Shown in pieces: positions 24,301 through 36,500 of a stretch of 64,000 bases of DNA. Where the stretch lies: the NCBI GenBank assembly GCA_963930655.1, contig OZ005607.1:11300874-11364873 (forward strand). Direction: 5' to 3'. The stretch is from Myrica gale (lineage: Eukaryota > Streptophyta > Magnoliopsida > Fagales > Myricaceae). Under the pieces are notes generated by a model. That model ran no database searches. It worked only from the letters and a program-made list of their open reading frames with translations, and was not told where the DNA came from. Numbering within the stretch: the stretch's first letter is position 1; the number at the start of each line of letters is the position of its first letter. The translations under genes and the position numbers were made by a program.

Positions 24301-26564
24301 TATCCTGCAAATAGTCAAAGAAACACAAATAGGAGGATGAGGAGGGTGAGGAGGAGGTAATGATGACAGAACTGATCATTGACCTGAATATGACTTGTTT
24401 CAATCTTTCTACAAAGAGGATTCAGCAAAACCGAAGAAAACCATTGCCTGAGCTGGTCACGCCATTGCTCAATTTGAGGATAGATGCCCAAATGCTCAAA
24501 AGCTTCAACCAGTTCTTCCATGGACATAGGTGGAGGAAGGTCACCCTCTCTTTTCTTGGGAGGAGTGCTGAACTTCTGGGAACCAGGAGACATTCTCACA
24601 GGCCTTAATGGAGTGCTTCTAGTAGTTCCTGAGGTATTAGCTGCAGTGGAAACAGCATTTGGACTGCCAATGCCAAAACCACCAATGGTGGGGGGTGGAG
24701 TAGCCATTTTTCCTGCTGATTCTGTGATTTTCTCATCTACCTCAGCCAAGAACTTTTCAAGCTTTTCTTCTGATGTTATCTCTTTTCCAGACGAAGCTCG
24801 CTTGCTTGACCAAGGGGTAGACAGTACTGAGTCTACCCCAGGTGAACTCTGAACAGAAGGCAATTGCAAAACAGCACCAGGGACAATATATAAAGAAGAC
24901 GAAGAACTTGGTGATTTGGACGGTGTGCTGACAACATGCATCCTATTTCCCCCACTAGAATTTGATCTATCAGTGCTTGTTCTAGATGAACGATTTGGAC
25001 TGGTCATTGGATGATGAAGTGGAACAAGGACATCTGAAGGAGGAGTCAAGTGAGGCCTAGACTTGGGAGGCCTCTTTGACGACTCGGATACAACTTGTTC
25101 GACCTTTGGTTTTATTCCCAAAAGTCCTAGTTGACGATTTGTAAGATGCGTCTGTTCTTTATTTCCTTTACTGGAAGATAAAACAGAGCCAGTAATATTC
25201 CTTGTTCTCCGCAGAGAGATTGCTTTGAAGAGGGAAAATACAGTTCCAAAAAAGACCAAGCCCACCACCATCTGTATTGCCTTGGCAAACAAATCTGAAG
25301 CACAAATGACAGATCTTTCAAAATATAGCTATAGCAATCAGAGCATCAATTAAACAAACGCAAGAAAAGTGAGTTGAATTCAAGCTTACATGCTGTTTCA
25401 TGGGAAAGGCTGTTGAGCTTCAAATTGTCAACCAAACCATTTTCTCTTCAACAAGCCAATAGAACATAATTAGCCCCATAAAGTTCAAAACCAAAACCCA
25501 TTGACATAACCACGAGCGAGAGTGCATTATTCTAGTCTGAAATTAGTGCTTGATAGTTGAGAAAATTTAAAAAGAGGATCAAACCCAGGAATCCATGGAG
25601 CTTATACTAGATTTTTAGAGACTCAAAGACATAAATTATGCAAGTCAAATTAGTAGGGTACATCTATTCAGGAAACCAAACAAAGGAAACCCTCCATTTC
25701 CCCCCTCAATGATTAAACAAAACCAACTCTATGAGGTTCAAGAAATGGCCTACTAGATATAACAGATTCTATTGCAAGGATATATGAAATTCTGATTCAC
25801 TCTTCTCCCTTTCTCAAATCCATAAAAACGAATAACCCGATTCTGTAAAGACTAATAGCAAAACCGGACTCAATTGAGGAGAGGTTTTAGTGTCTCTACG
25901 TCTCATAGAACCTACTTATCACCCAAGCTTCTGATTTTACTCGAAGAAAACACCCTACTAATCCCTAAGACATTGACCATCCGAATGTTCCCCAAATCAA
26001 TAATCCAATTATTCCTCTAAATGTAACTAATACAGGAAAGCAATAGAAGCAATTTTCAAGTTCAGACATTATGCTCTCACTCCAAATTCCACAATACCAG
26101 ACCTAAGGCTAAAGAACTTAATGATAAGCCAGACTTTTTCAACGTTACTCACTCCTCGCAGTTCTCAGAACTGACGTAGCATTTGCTAAACTTTTAGCAC
26201 TTGAAGAAAGCTCGCAAAACAAGTTTCAGACACTGTGCCGTTTCGCATTGATTCGATGTATGACAAGCGAGAATCTAAACTAGTGAAACTAAAAGGAATA
26301 AGGAAAACGAAAAATGAAGCCCTAGTTTTCCAGCGTAATTACAACGGATAGGATTGGGTAGAGCAATTCGTACCTGGAAATAACGGCAAGAAGGGCGAAG
26401 GCGGAGGCGGAGGAGAAAGAGAAGATGCAGAGGAGAGCGTAATTGGAAGGTCGGAGACTTTCGGAGGTAAGGGCAGCGGAGAGAGTGGCGTTCTGGTACA
26501 CAGAGAACTTGGAGGGCTTCGGTGGAGGCGAGGAGTCCTGGTCTCTCGCACCTCCAGACTCCAT
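21334..26564 (-). CDS. TMEM209-like protein (cytochrome b561 N-terminal family)
   Basis: Seven exons on the minus strand: 26374-26564, 25390-25445, 25294-24384, 23285-23087, 22976-22791, 22642-22266, 21474-21334. They total 2061 nt, a 686-aa protein, matching the usual plant length. Two N-terminal membrane segments (YALLCIFSFSSASAFALLAV; AIQMVVGLVFFGTVFSLF) are followed by a Ser/Pro-rich linker, then the conserved domain from PMSMEELVEAFEHLG through DEDEILHQLRATLL, LPTDSHLLLYLFCAFLEHP and ERFPEKYFAVV to WDSILLLCHRAKVGYGG near the end. The family (PF09786) includes human TMEM209, an inner nuclear membrane/nuclear-pore-associated protein; the plant role is not defined. The start is the ATG at 26564, inside MESGGARDQD. 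The third intron (23286-24383) holds a Tourist-like MITE. All introns are GT-AG. Confidence 0.93.
23448..23818. mobile_element. Tourist-like (PIF/Harbinger) MITE, 371 bp
   Basis: Three-base TTA duplication at 23445-23447 and 23819-23821. Terminal inverted repeats ggggatgttcgttt / aaacgaacatctcc. AT-rich with no coding capacity. Lies in an intron of the TMEM209-like gene. The same family is found interrupted at 51003. Confidence 0.8.
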
Positions 26565-26884
26565 GGCCACTGAAATGGGTCAGCGGCTAGGGTTTTGTAG
26601 GAACAGAAGCAGAGAGAGACAGATTGTCTGGGACTCTGGGCTATGGAATCATGTCGCCAGGGCTTACATTCAAAGTCTCAGGGCTCTCGGGCCGGAGCTT
26701 TTGAGTTCCAAAGTTTAAATGCTTCAGCTTTGGTGGGAATCTGGGATTTGGTAGCAATGCGAAATCTTGCCACCGGGGGTGTGGAAGTGTAAAAGACGAA
26801 ACATTCTTTGAGGTTTATACCCGAGATTGTCGACGTAATAAATTCCACTAATAACCGTGTCTCAAAGATCATTATAAGAAAATT

Positions 26885-27826
26885 GGGTTAATGACTTTTT
26901 TAGTCCTTAGGTTTTGACAACTTTATTTTTTAGTCTTTGGGTTTTCTCATTTATCACACGTAGTCCTTGGGTTTCATGGTTTTGTCAAAATGGTCCTTCC
27001 ATCCTCTTCCGTTAACGAAATACCCAGTCAACTAACGGCCTACACATCATCACCAATCAGCCAGTGACACGTGTCATTTTTAAATGCCACGTCAGAAAAA
27101 CAAATTTTTTTTTAAAAAAAAAATAATTTCATCGAATAAAAAAAAAAAACCCCCCCAAAACCCCCTGGAAGGGGTGACCGGAGCCACCAGCCTCTCTTTG
27201 CTGGGTGGCTCCCGGCCACCCCTTCTAGGGGGGCCGGTGGCTCTCCGGGGGGGGGGGGGGGGAGCCCAGATCTGGGCTCCCCCCCTGCCAGAGAGGGGTG
27301 GCTCGCTGAGCCACCGGCCTCCCGCGATGGGGATCATCGCGGGGAGGCCGGGGGAGCCCCCCCAGGCGAGCCACCCCGAGGGGGGGAGCCCGATCTGGCC
27401 TCCCCGCGAGGGGGGGGGAGCCCATATCTGGGCTCCCCCCCCGGAGAGCCACCAGCCCCCCTAGAAGGGGTGGCTGGGAGCCACCCAGCAAAGGGAGGCT
27501 GGTGGCTCCGGTCACCCCTTCCAGAGGGGTTTTGGGGTTTTTTTTTTTTTTTTAATTCGACGAAATTATTATTTTTTTAAAAAAAAATTTTGTTTTTCTG
27601 ATGTGGCAAAAAAAAGTGACGTGGCATTTAAAAATGACACGTGTCACTGGCTGATTGGTGATGACGTGTAGGCCGTTAGTTGACTGGGTATTTCGTTAAC
27701 GGAAGAGGACGGAAGGACCATTTTGACAAAACCATGAAACCCAAGGACTACGTGTGATAAATGAGGAAACCCAAGGACGAAAAAATAAAGTTGTCAAAAC
27801 CTAAGGACTAAAAAAGTCATTAACCC
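26885..27826. mobile_element. 942-bp foldback element with GC-rich core
   Basis: Exact 10-bp duplication taagaaaatt at 26875-26884 and 27827-27836. Outer arms gggttaatgact...agtcattaaccc pair for about 240 bp each and include cacgtgtcattttta. Inner arms are extremely G/C-rich (27150-27540) and also inverted around a gcgatggggatcatcgc centre. Nearly the whole element could form one hairpin. Open frames here are low-complexity artefacts. It lies about 320 bp upstream of the TMEM209-like start codon. Confidence 0.9.
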
Positions 27827-27993
27827 TAAGAAAATTTTGAGAAAACCATGTTAAATTTTTATTGATTTTATAGGAGTTTTTTGAGAATTTATTTTCTCTA
27901 ATGAAAATATGATTATTGGAGTAGTGTTGACTTTCAATTTGTGAAAAATTGGTAAAAATTCCGAAGGATGTTTTGTTGGAGACAGACTAAATT

Positions 27994-28205
27994 GAGTCTG
28001 GTTATTGTGCTAAGTACTATTATGCTGAGCGACGGCTGAGATTAAAAGCTTCAAAATTCAAGGGCCTAGATTACCCCACATCAATTAAAATATTTTGAAT
28101 ATTTTAAATTATGTGTTTAACTACAGCCGTCAGATATCCAGCTTTTAATATCAGTCGTCGTTCAGCATGCTTAGCACAATAGTGCTTAACACAGTAACCG
28201 AACTC
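27994..28205. mobile_element. 212-bp foldback MITE
   Basis: Inverted arms gagtctggttattgtgctaag and its complement at the right end continue through gctgagcgacggctga / tcagtcgtcgttcagc to a centre at ttaaaagctt. Flanking 9-mers gactaaatt and tactaaact agree at 7 of 9, suggesting an old Mutator-type insertion. Confidence 0.7.
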
Positions 28206-28214
28206 TACTAAACT

Positions 28215-30554
28215 AGGAGCAAGGGCCCGCACCCCCAAACTCCAGTTGGATTTTTTTGTTTGGTCCAAAAAATTGAATTTACCACAATTTTTTTTAATAT
28301 TTTTAGTAGTTTGACCTCTTAAATTAGATTTTAATAAAGTTGCCCTTATATCCCTAATCCTAGGTTCCTCTCTAGTTAGAGATTGATTTTTATTAGATGG
28401 AGTTTGTAAAAAACGTGAAAAATGATTTGATAGATTTTTTATTTATGAAAAAGTTTTAGGATTTATTAAAAAATCGTATAAAGAGGTGATTTAATAGATT
28501 TATTTTTTTATGTGGAGACATATGATTTGACTTGAGTAGGGTAAAATTCGTATAAAGAGGTTATTTTGTTGTTTGGCAAACAAATCAAATTTTTATTTTA
28601 AAAATTTTCTAGAACTAGAAACCAATTTTAAAATAGCACAATTACTTTCTGTTTGATATTAAATACCATAATTGAAAGAGTTGAGACAATTCTCAAATTG
28701 GCCAATGAAGGACGTACTCTATAATCGCTTTAGACTGAGGAGACAATTTGCAATGTACGAAGATGCCCTTCATAAGCATTTTCCTTTGTTGGGAGCAGTA
28801 ATATTCGAAAATATTTTAAAAATTATAACCACGGGAAACTATATTTTAATCTTTTATAAATCTTACACAAAAATATGTTTAGGATAGACCCAATTGATCA
28901 CTAAGATCTTGCCACGTACAAATAAAAAAAATCAATCATGGTTGATGATTGAGCTAGAAGATTACATGTTTAGTACATCTAAAATTAGTATACTATTAAT
29001 TGTTTAATATTTTAAATATTGGTTTTAGATGAAAAAATGGTTAAGAGGCATAAATCTAAATTGTGTATTTAATTGTTTAATTTTTATGACTTTAGATTTA
29101 ATTTATTGAACGTGTAATTTTTCTCATCTTTAGCTTGCCTATACTTAAGTCATACCGTGTCCAAATGTATTCTAGAATAATTATTTTTATCATTTGCACT
29201 ATAATTATTGACATTGTAATTATTTTATGAATTTAATTTGGTCATATAATGTCATGAACTAATTAAGTATTTCTGTGTAGGGTGATAAAATTAATTATTT
29301 CTGGACTCGCAGACATCAAGAGCAGTCTACTGGGACACATGGCAAAGCAAGAAGGATTCATTAATGACAGTGTTGTAAATCAATGAAGAAAGGAGAGACA
29401 CTTAAATCTCAACCCTTCATCTATCTTTTCACTCTCATTTTCTTTTTAACCTAACAAACCCTACATTTTATTCTCTTCCTCCCTACTTTTTCTAACATAG
29501 CCTTTTTTCCCTATTTTCTCTCACTATCCCTTTTTCTTCTCTCATTGGCCAGTCTTCCCCTTATTTATTCTCTCTTTTTCCTTTTAACAAATATCACACT
29601 CTCTACCTCTTTATATTATTTATCTAGCCGCACTCATTCACTCTCTCCTCTCTCTTTTATTTTTCTCTCTTTACCGCTCACCACCTTTTCTCTCCTTTGT
29701 TTTAACCTAGCGACACCTCTCCTCTCTCTATCCTCTCCCTTCTTTTTCTCTCTTAGTCGTACCTCTCTTAGACTATTCTCTCTCTTTCTCTCTTCTCTTT
29801 CCTCCATTATTTTCTCTTGTCCAAAAAACCTTACTCTTTCTCTCCTCTATTTTATGTGTTGCTCTCTTCTCTCTCTCCACTTCTCACCTTTTATTTTCTC
29901 TTTTCTTTTTCCTGCTCTCTCTTCTCACTCAATTTTCTCTCTCAGTCGATACTCTCTCTTCTCCTATTTTTTCTACTTTGGCTGAATATACTTTCTCTCT
30001 CTTGTTCTATTTTCTCATGGTTTCCAACATCAAGTTTTATTTTTCAGTTTCTATATTAGTTTCTTTTATGCTATATTATTTCAATGTCTTGTTTTTCAAT
30101 TCCTTGGATTAAGATTTAAGTTTCTCGCTTTTTAATTTCTACAATTTCTATTTCAATTTTAGATTCTGTTCTAGTTATTTTTTTTCTTTTAACTTTAATA
30201 TTTAGTTGTAATAAGATGATATTATTTACTTTTCGTCATTTATTTATTGTTATTTATTTCTTGTCATTTAATTTCCGTTATTTACTTTAATGCACGTTAT
30301 ATTCTTAGTTTACATTTTGTGTTGTTTTAATTTCATTTTGAACGCTCCAAAATTCAAAAATATGAATCTGAATTGTGTTGTTTTATATTCTCCTTGGTTT
30401 TTACATTTCAATTTTACATTTTGTGTTGTTCAGCACGTTCTTTGGCAATGGCAACTAACTGAACTTAAAATCCAGTAGAAGGAGATAAGCGCGTAGATGC
30501 GGTGCCGATAAGTCGCACATACCAACTAAAATAAAACATAGCCAATACTAATTC
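28215..30554. other. AT-rich intergenic with a pyrimidine-rich tract
   Basis: No gene recognised. About 29410-30060 is strongly C/T-rich on the plus strand and yields long but low-complexity open frames (Ser/Leu/Phe repeats) that I do not accept as genes. The composition resembles the CT-rich core of the element at 17864-18689. Confidence 0.4.
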
Positions 30555-33500
30555 TTAAACCCTAATTACAGTGGGAGAAGAATCTGGCTGACCCACTGAG
30601 GAAGATTTTGAGGGTTCCATTACCACTGGTGCTTGTTCCAAACAGCTATGAGTATCATCGCTGATCATTCCAATGGTCATCTTCTCCACCTCTTCTCTGG
30701 TATATATATGGATCTTAGACACCACATTACAGAAGTCGCTGCCACCAAGGAAAAAACAATACACAAGTCAGCAAGTCATATCGAAGGTCATCGAAAAGAA
30801 CCACAACAAAAAGGGTTTAAGTGCCTGGTTGCAACGCAAATGTGCGGGAATAGCCATTATTCATAGTCGATTTAGGTAGTTGTAAGTTATCTACCTTTTT
30901 CCCCAACATGCACCTCTCCCTAATGTGGTCAACCATGATTTCCAAAGTTAGCGTTCAGTCCACCAGGAGAATAGCATGATAGTCAGCCCCTAGCTGGACA
31001 GACTCCAGGACAAGGGGGTGCAGTGTACAAAGACGTATTGCTATGCCCCTAACCCCATTTTTCTTTCAATGTGAATATGCCAAGGAGAGTAAATGCATTT
31101 GTTTGATTACCATTTTGCAATAATTTGGCAAGATAAATAACAGAACGTTGATCCAAAAGAGAGAAACTTACTGCCATGGGTCATCCCCAACAACCATTAC
31201 GTCATTCTCACTGTCAGTATACAAGATCCTCCATCCTTTATCAGGATCTTGCAGAAGGCCTTCCATGCTAAATAGCCGCTCTAGTTCACTCAGCAGGTCA
31301 CCATATCCATTCAGTCTAGAGAGATCAATGGCTCTTCCTACTAAGCTGCCTTGCTTGTGAACCTTCACTAATGTTATGCAAAATAAGTGGGAAAGTACCA
31401 AAAAGGCATGTAACTATCCAAAGTCAATGTTATTGTAGCTTACCTTAGTACAACTCCTCTTACCAGAAATTTGTGAGCTTGGGGCTTCCCCAGTCAAGGA
31501 AAACCCAAAAAGTTTACAGCCAGTCACATGCCCACTAAATGTTTCATCTTTAGGAATTCTCGTGGTCACTCCTAAAGTGGGAGCAGCAGACAAGTTTTCT
31601 GCTGGCCTGTGTTCATTTGGTAGATTTCTTTGTCCAAATTCACTCGTTATAACCCCCGTCTTAAGAGAAGATGAGTTGAATAAGACATTCTCTCTTGGTA
31701 CGTTCGTTGCATAAGAGCACATTCTGGGATTTTGGCCAGTTTGGTAGATGCCACTAAAAGGAAAATATCTTTGAAGGTTCTCTGATTGTGGGGCATAGAA
31801 ATTGAGCTTTGGTTCTTGATACATGTTCAAAGAATTGCAACCAGGATTTGGTCTTCCCCAAGCATCTAAATTGAGTTCAGATTTTCTTGTAAGAGATCTC
31901 AATGGGCAGATTTCTTGACCTTGCAAGACCTTCGGATATCTATCAGATTCCGCAAAGCCTGTGTAGGTGATGGGATGGGGCTTCAAAAACTCACTAATGT
32001 TTGACTTTCCTAATCCAGCTGATGCTCGATTTTGATACGCAGGGGATCGCATCTCAAAATCCAGTGGGCGGTTTACAGTATCACATCCATAGAATGGTGA
32101 TACGAAACCTGCATTTTCTTGACCTTGCAAGACCTTAGGAGATCTAACAGACTCCTCAAAGTCCAAAAACCCTACCCCTCCTGCTGCAAGAAAAATTATA
32201 TTTCAAAGGCAAATTAATGGGCAAATACACATTATTAAAGGCTAGTATTCCCATCTCAATGTGAAGATATGTACCCGTGACAGGGTTGTCAGGTGGGGGT
32301 GCCTGCAGACTTGTCCTCAGTTTTTTAAGCCGTGGAGAAGACTGAATGCTCAATGGTGGGAGGGAAACGGAAGGATCAATTTCCCACGGGGAAACTCGAT
32401 CTTGATGATCACTTCCAATATCCTCATCCAATCTGATCTGTTGCATATTATAAGAAGAATATTACTACTAAATGGGTCACAACATGGTTCTTAGAGAACT
32501 CTAGTTTCTCAAAAATGAGTTTCAATACACAAAAGTGATTTTTATGTAGCGTATTCATAAGATGCATTTAAATGTCACAAGAGCAGTCCATTGATGGGTC
32601 CACAAGGGTCATATTAAATTCTACTTTAGACCAAAGATTCATCAGGATGGCCCCACCAATCTGCAGTAGAGAATGGTGCTATGGAGGATTACTGGATTCT
32701 AGAATGGCTGTTAAGATATTATTGAATCATCAAGAGAAATTCCTCGGCAAGGGCATTTCTTAGTGCGGCCTTTTTTTTTTGGGGGGGGGGGGGGGGAGGG
32801 TGGTGTTCGCGGGATAGGAACTTAGGACTAACTTAGAGGAGTAAGAGAAGGTACATGGAAAAGAAGAAATGTTCATAGATCAAGAAGAAAGCTTACAACA
32901 AAATCCCAGTAAATCTAATGGTACATCAAATTTAAGAACCTTCTGTGCAGTTAATTATACGTAAATAAAGATAACAAGACTAACCATCAAACATCTCCAT
33001 TTGGAATTAGGCCACCGGTAGGGATCCGCATCACTTATTCCAGTAACCACCCCACTACATCTGCAAGAAAGCAGAATCTGATATTATATTCTGAAAACAG
33101 AACATCAAGGGGAAAACATGTTGGTTACGCTATATGATCAAATAAAATCAAAGACCTTCTTTCTGGTGAGTCATCCATTTCAAATCTTGTTTTGAACCTT
33201 GTCCCAATGGTCACTGGATTGGCAATGCTTTTGACATACTTTTGGTAGGATATGACAAACTCTGCGTGACTGGCCCTGCAATTCAGCATCTACGAACATT
33301 TACAGAGTTCTTTCTCTCCGAGCATATGCCAAAACCAGTATGCTTTCAAATTTCCAAGATTGGTGAAAAAAACAAATAGACACCTTTTCCAATGAATATG
33401 CACATAACTAATATTATTTAAAATCGCATTAGTAGTCCTTTCCAGCTTGGGAAGACTTGAAAAGGCACAAAAGAAAGGTAACTAAAGAACCGTGAAAACA

Positions 33501-36500
33501 CATTTGAACGGGTAAAGAGAGATATAAGATTCTAATCTACATACATTATTAGAGACCGTAGATCTCTTTCAACAAAATTTTGACCATATTCTGAAATGTT
33601 TCATAAATTGGATTTCTTGTTGAATATTTGTCCTGCTTCCTATGTGATTGAAAACTTTAAAACTACTTAACAGCAAAGAAATAAGAAAAGAAAAAGGGGG
33701 GGGGGGGGGAAGAGAGAGAGTGTGAGAGAGAGGGAAACATTTCATGCCTCCCAAGGGTGAATGCTTCCATGACTCCACACCAAACAGAATAAGTGACTCT
33801 TTTGGAGATATTTGATAACTCAATATCTGAGAAATCCTGCCCCATGCTAATGAGGGTAGCTGTACCGAGTTATTGTATAATTATTGAACGCATTTCACAT
33901 AAGAACAGCAAATGGAACATTCTATAGAATTAACAGCTCCCAAAACTTTCCATCAAAGTCACTATGTTGCAATAAAAGGATCCCCTACATGATTCTCCGA
34001 AGTCCTCAAGGTAGCTGCCAACTCAAGCTTATGCTTAGATGGGAAACGTTGGACATATTCAAGTTAGTTTAGTAAGTTGTATTTTAGTATGTTGGGCTTG
34101 ACCTTACTAGTAATTTTTTTATGGGTAACTTGTGATTTGACCTCCCATGGAAGTTGTAGTGTAATTAATGTTGGAGCTAGTATATCTAGAGAAGTATAAG
34201 TCATCGAAATATTATTCTCTTTTGATAATAGAGATTTGGTGGAGCACAGATCCATCTATCTTTGTCCTTCCGACTCTCACAAATTAATCCCTGAGAGAAA
34301 TTTGGTTTGGTATTGTTTGTAGATGCCTGGGTATTTGCATGTATGTTTTAAATAAAAAATAAGGGTATCTCAGGATCTTCTCCAGTCATTGCAATCTTCA
34401 GCAACACGTTGACTTATTCAGATGCTTCCCTTTCTTCACCAATAGATTTTGGGCTTAGGTTCGGACTTGCAGTATATGTTTTAGATAAGAAGGGATTTTA
34501 TGAGGTATCAAAGTATATGCTCACACTGTGGTTCGCACATAGTTGTCAGCTACTTAGATTTCTAAGCTACAAATCATCTACACATGAACAAAGATCCACT
34601 AGATTCCATCCGAAAGTTATAAATTAGTACTCGTAATTCCCACTAGGAAATTAGGCGTTCTTTATTTGTGTATCTAAAGTTGAGTTAGCCATTCACTTCA
34701 GGAGTAACCTAAGGTCCTAAAACCCTTAGTTGTTCCATCGCAAAAACACTCCGGCAATTCGTCTACTACACTTTTTCTTCTTCATGATTGGTTATTGATG
34801 AGATTCAACAACAGAAGGATTTAGGAGTGTGAAATAAACTATCTCCAACACCCACTGGCTTTATTTTTGGAGGAAGTAGTTTCATCTGAGTAAACAAGCA
34901 CCACTAGCACATTACATGACAAGAAATGAAGAAGTGGCTGGTTTACACGTCCTCTTCCAGCATATCTGCCACTTCTCTCATGAATGTAAGGGTTTCAAAT
35001 TGGCTCTGTTCATCGGATTTGCTGTGTAAGCAAGGGAAAGCTTCAGGGCATAAATGCATGCCTTTGACATGATCCATTATAATTGAAGCATCCCCAGACA
35101 AAGGGGACACTGAATTAAAAAGTCCATGGCTTCTAAAGTACCTTCCTATTTTGATTCATGAACTGGGACAACTAAACTGAGATACTTTTAGACCATCATA
35201 TGGAAACTGCCGATTAATGAAATTTTCGTAGGAAGCAGGCATATGTGCGGAGGGCAGATTTGAGGAAAGAACACTGAGCAGGTCCGCAAGATTTTGTGAT
35301 TCTCAAAGTTGAAATGTTACCAGAAAAAAAAAAAGAACCCGCTGGTGGGTCAATTTGAGAACATGTTAAGGAAGGACAGTGAAGCTTAGCCTCTAATGAA
35401 ATATTCGGGACTGGCATAGTGCAATAGGAGGTGAATGCAGAACATTCAGGTCAAAGTCAAATCACAACAAATTTATGAATCATTCATGCTACATTAAATA
35501 AAAAGGGACACTCTTCCCCCCATCCCCCAAAAAACGAACAGAACACAGGATCTAAAAAACTGTAAGAAGAGATTAAAAAATTGCAAGAAGATATTAAAAA
35601 AATAAACAAAGGTTTACAAGAAGGAAGAAGCCACTGTGATGTATGTTACTGAAGGATCCAGAATTAATTGTTGCAACCATCATTGGAGAAGGTTGGATCC
35701 ATAGGACAAAAATGGAAGCTCCCAAAACCATCTGCACAGACTTTGCAGTGCAGATCTTATAAAAAAATGCAGATTTGAATAGTTGCTAAAGATACCACCC
35801 ACCATTCGACTACCCTGGTATATCTAGTCATACACCACGAACCATCTATCTAATACAAATATATAAACCGACTGCCTGCACATTCATGGAGGAAAGGCTT
35901 GTGAGTTATAGCCATGTTCTACAATCTCAACTAAACTGCTGTTATTCAGGGCATTTAGGATCTCTCTCAGTCCACTATATACGTAATGTCTTCTAGGCAG
36001 CACTGTGGTCCTAGTGCCTGTGTTATTGTGCTTTTCAAAAAGAATAGGATTCACTTCCCTTTCCATTTCCAAGTTTTTTAATTCTTTTGACAGCATAAGT
36101 TGAGATAGGACCCATAATCCATATAGGTCTTGTTTTCCTTATCCAGTCTTGTCTCCTAAATCAGGAGCGGAAAATCCAATACACTAGCATACTCAAGAAC
36201 TCTGTCCTATCAGGTTTCTTATAGTTTCCATACAGGCTATCATCACGTAGGTAAACCACACAAGCCCTAAACCAGAAGTGACAGCGACAGCATACTTGAG
36301 CTTGTGGGCTATTAATGTAGGACAAGCACCTATTCTTAAAGAGAGAGAGGTGGCTAGGATATTTGTTAATCTTCTTATGATTTATTTATGGGTTTCCCTA
36401 ATGACTGTGGGATTCCATAAATGTTCTGATAACTCTAGCATTTGGTTTTCCTATTAACTCCAAAATAGGGATTGTTTTATTTCCTCTTTTTTCTGTTCTT

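Noticed and set aside
27084-27515. Long open frames on both strands in the GC-rich core of the 26885-27826 element (Gly/Pro-rich).
   Set aside because: They mirror each other because the region is an inverted repeat of G/C runs; low complexity with no domain. Treated as transposon sequence.
29545-30059. A 146-aa Ser/Leu/Phe-rich frame that looks like a membrane protein.
   Set aside because: It comes from a C/T-rich tract; any such tract translates to Ser/Leu/Phe. No promoter, splice or homology support.
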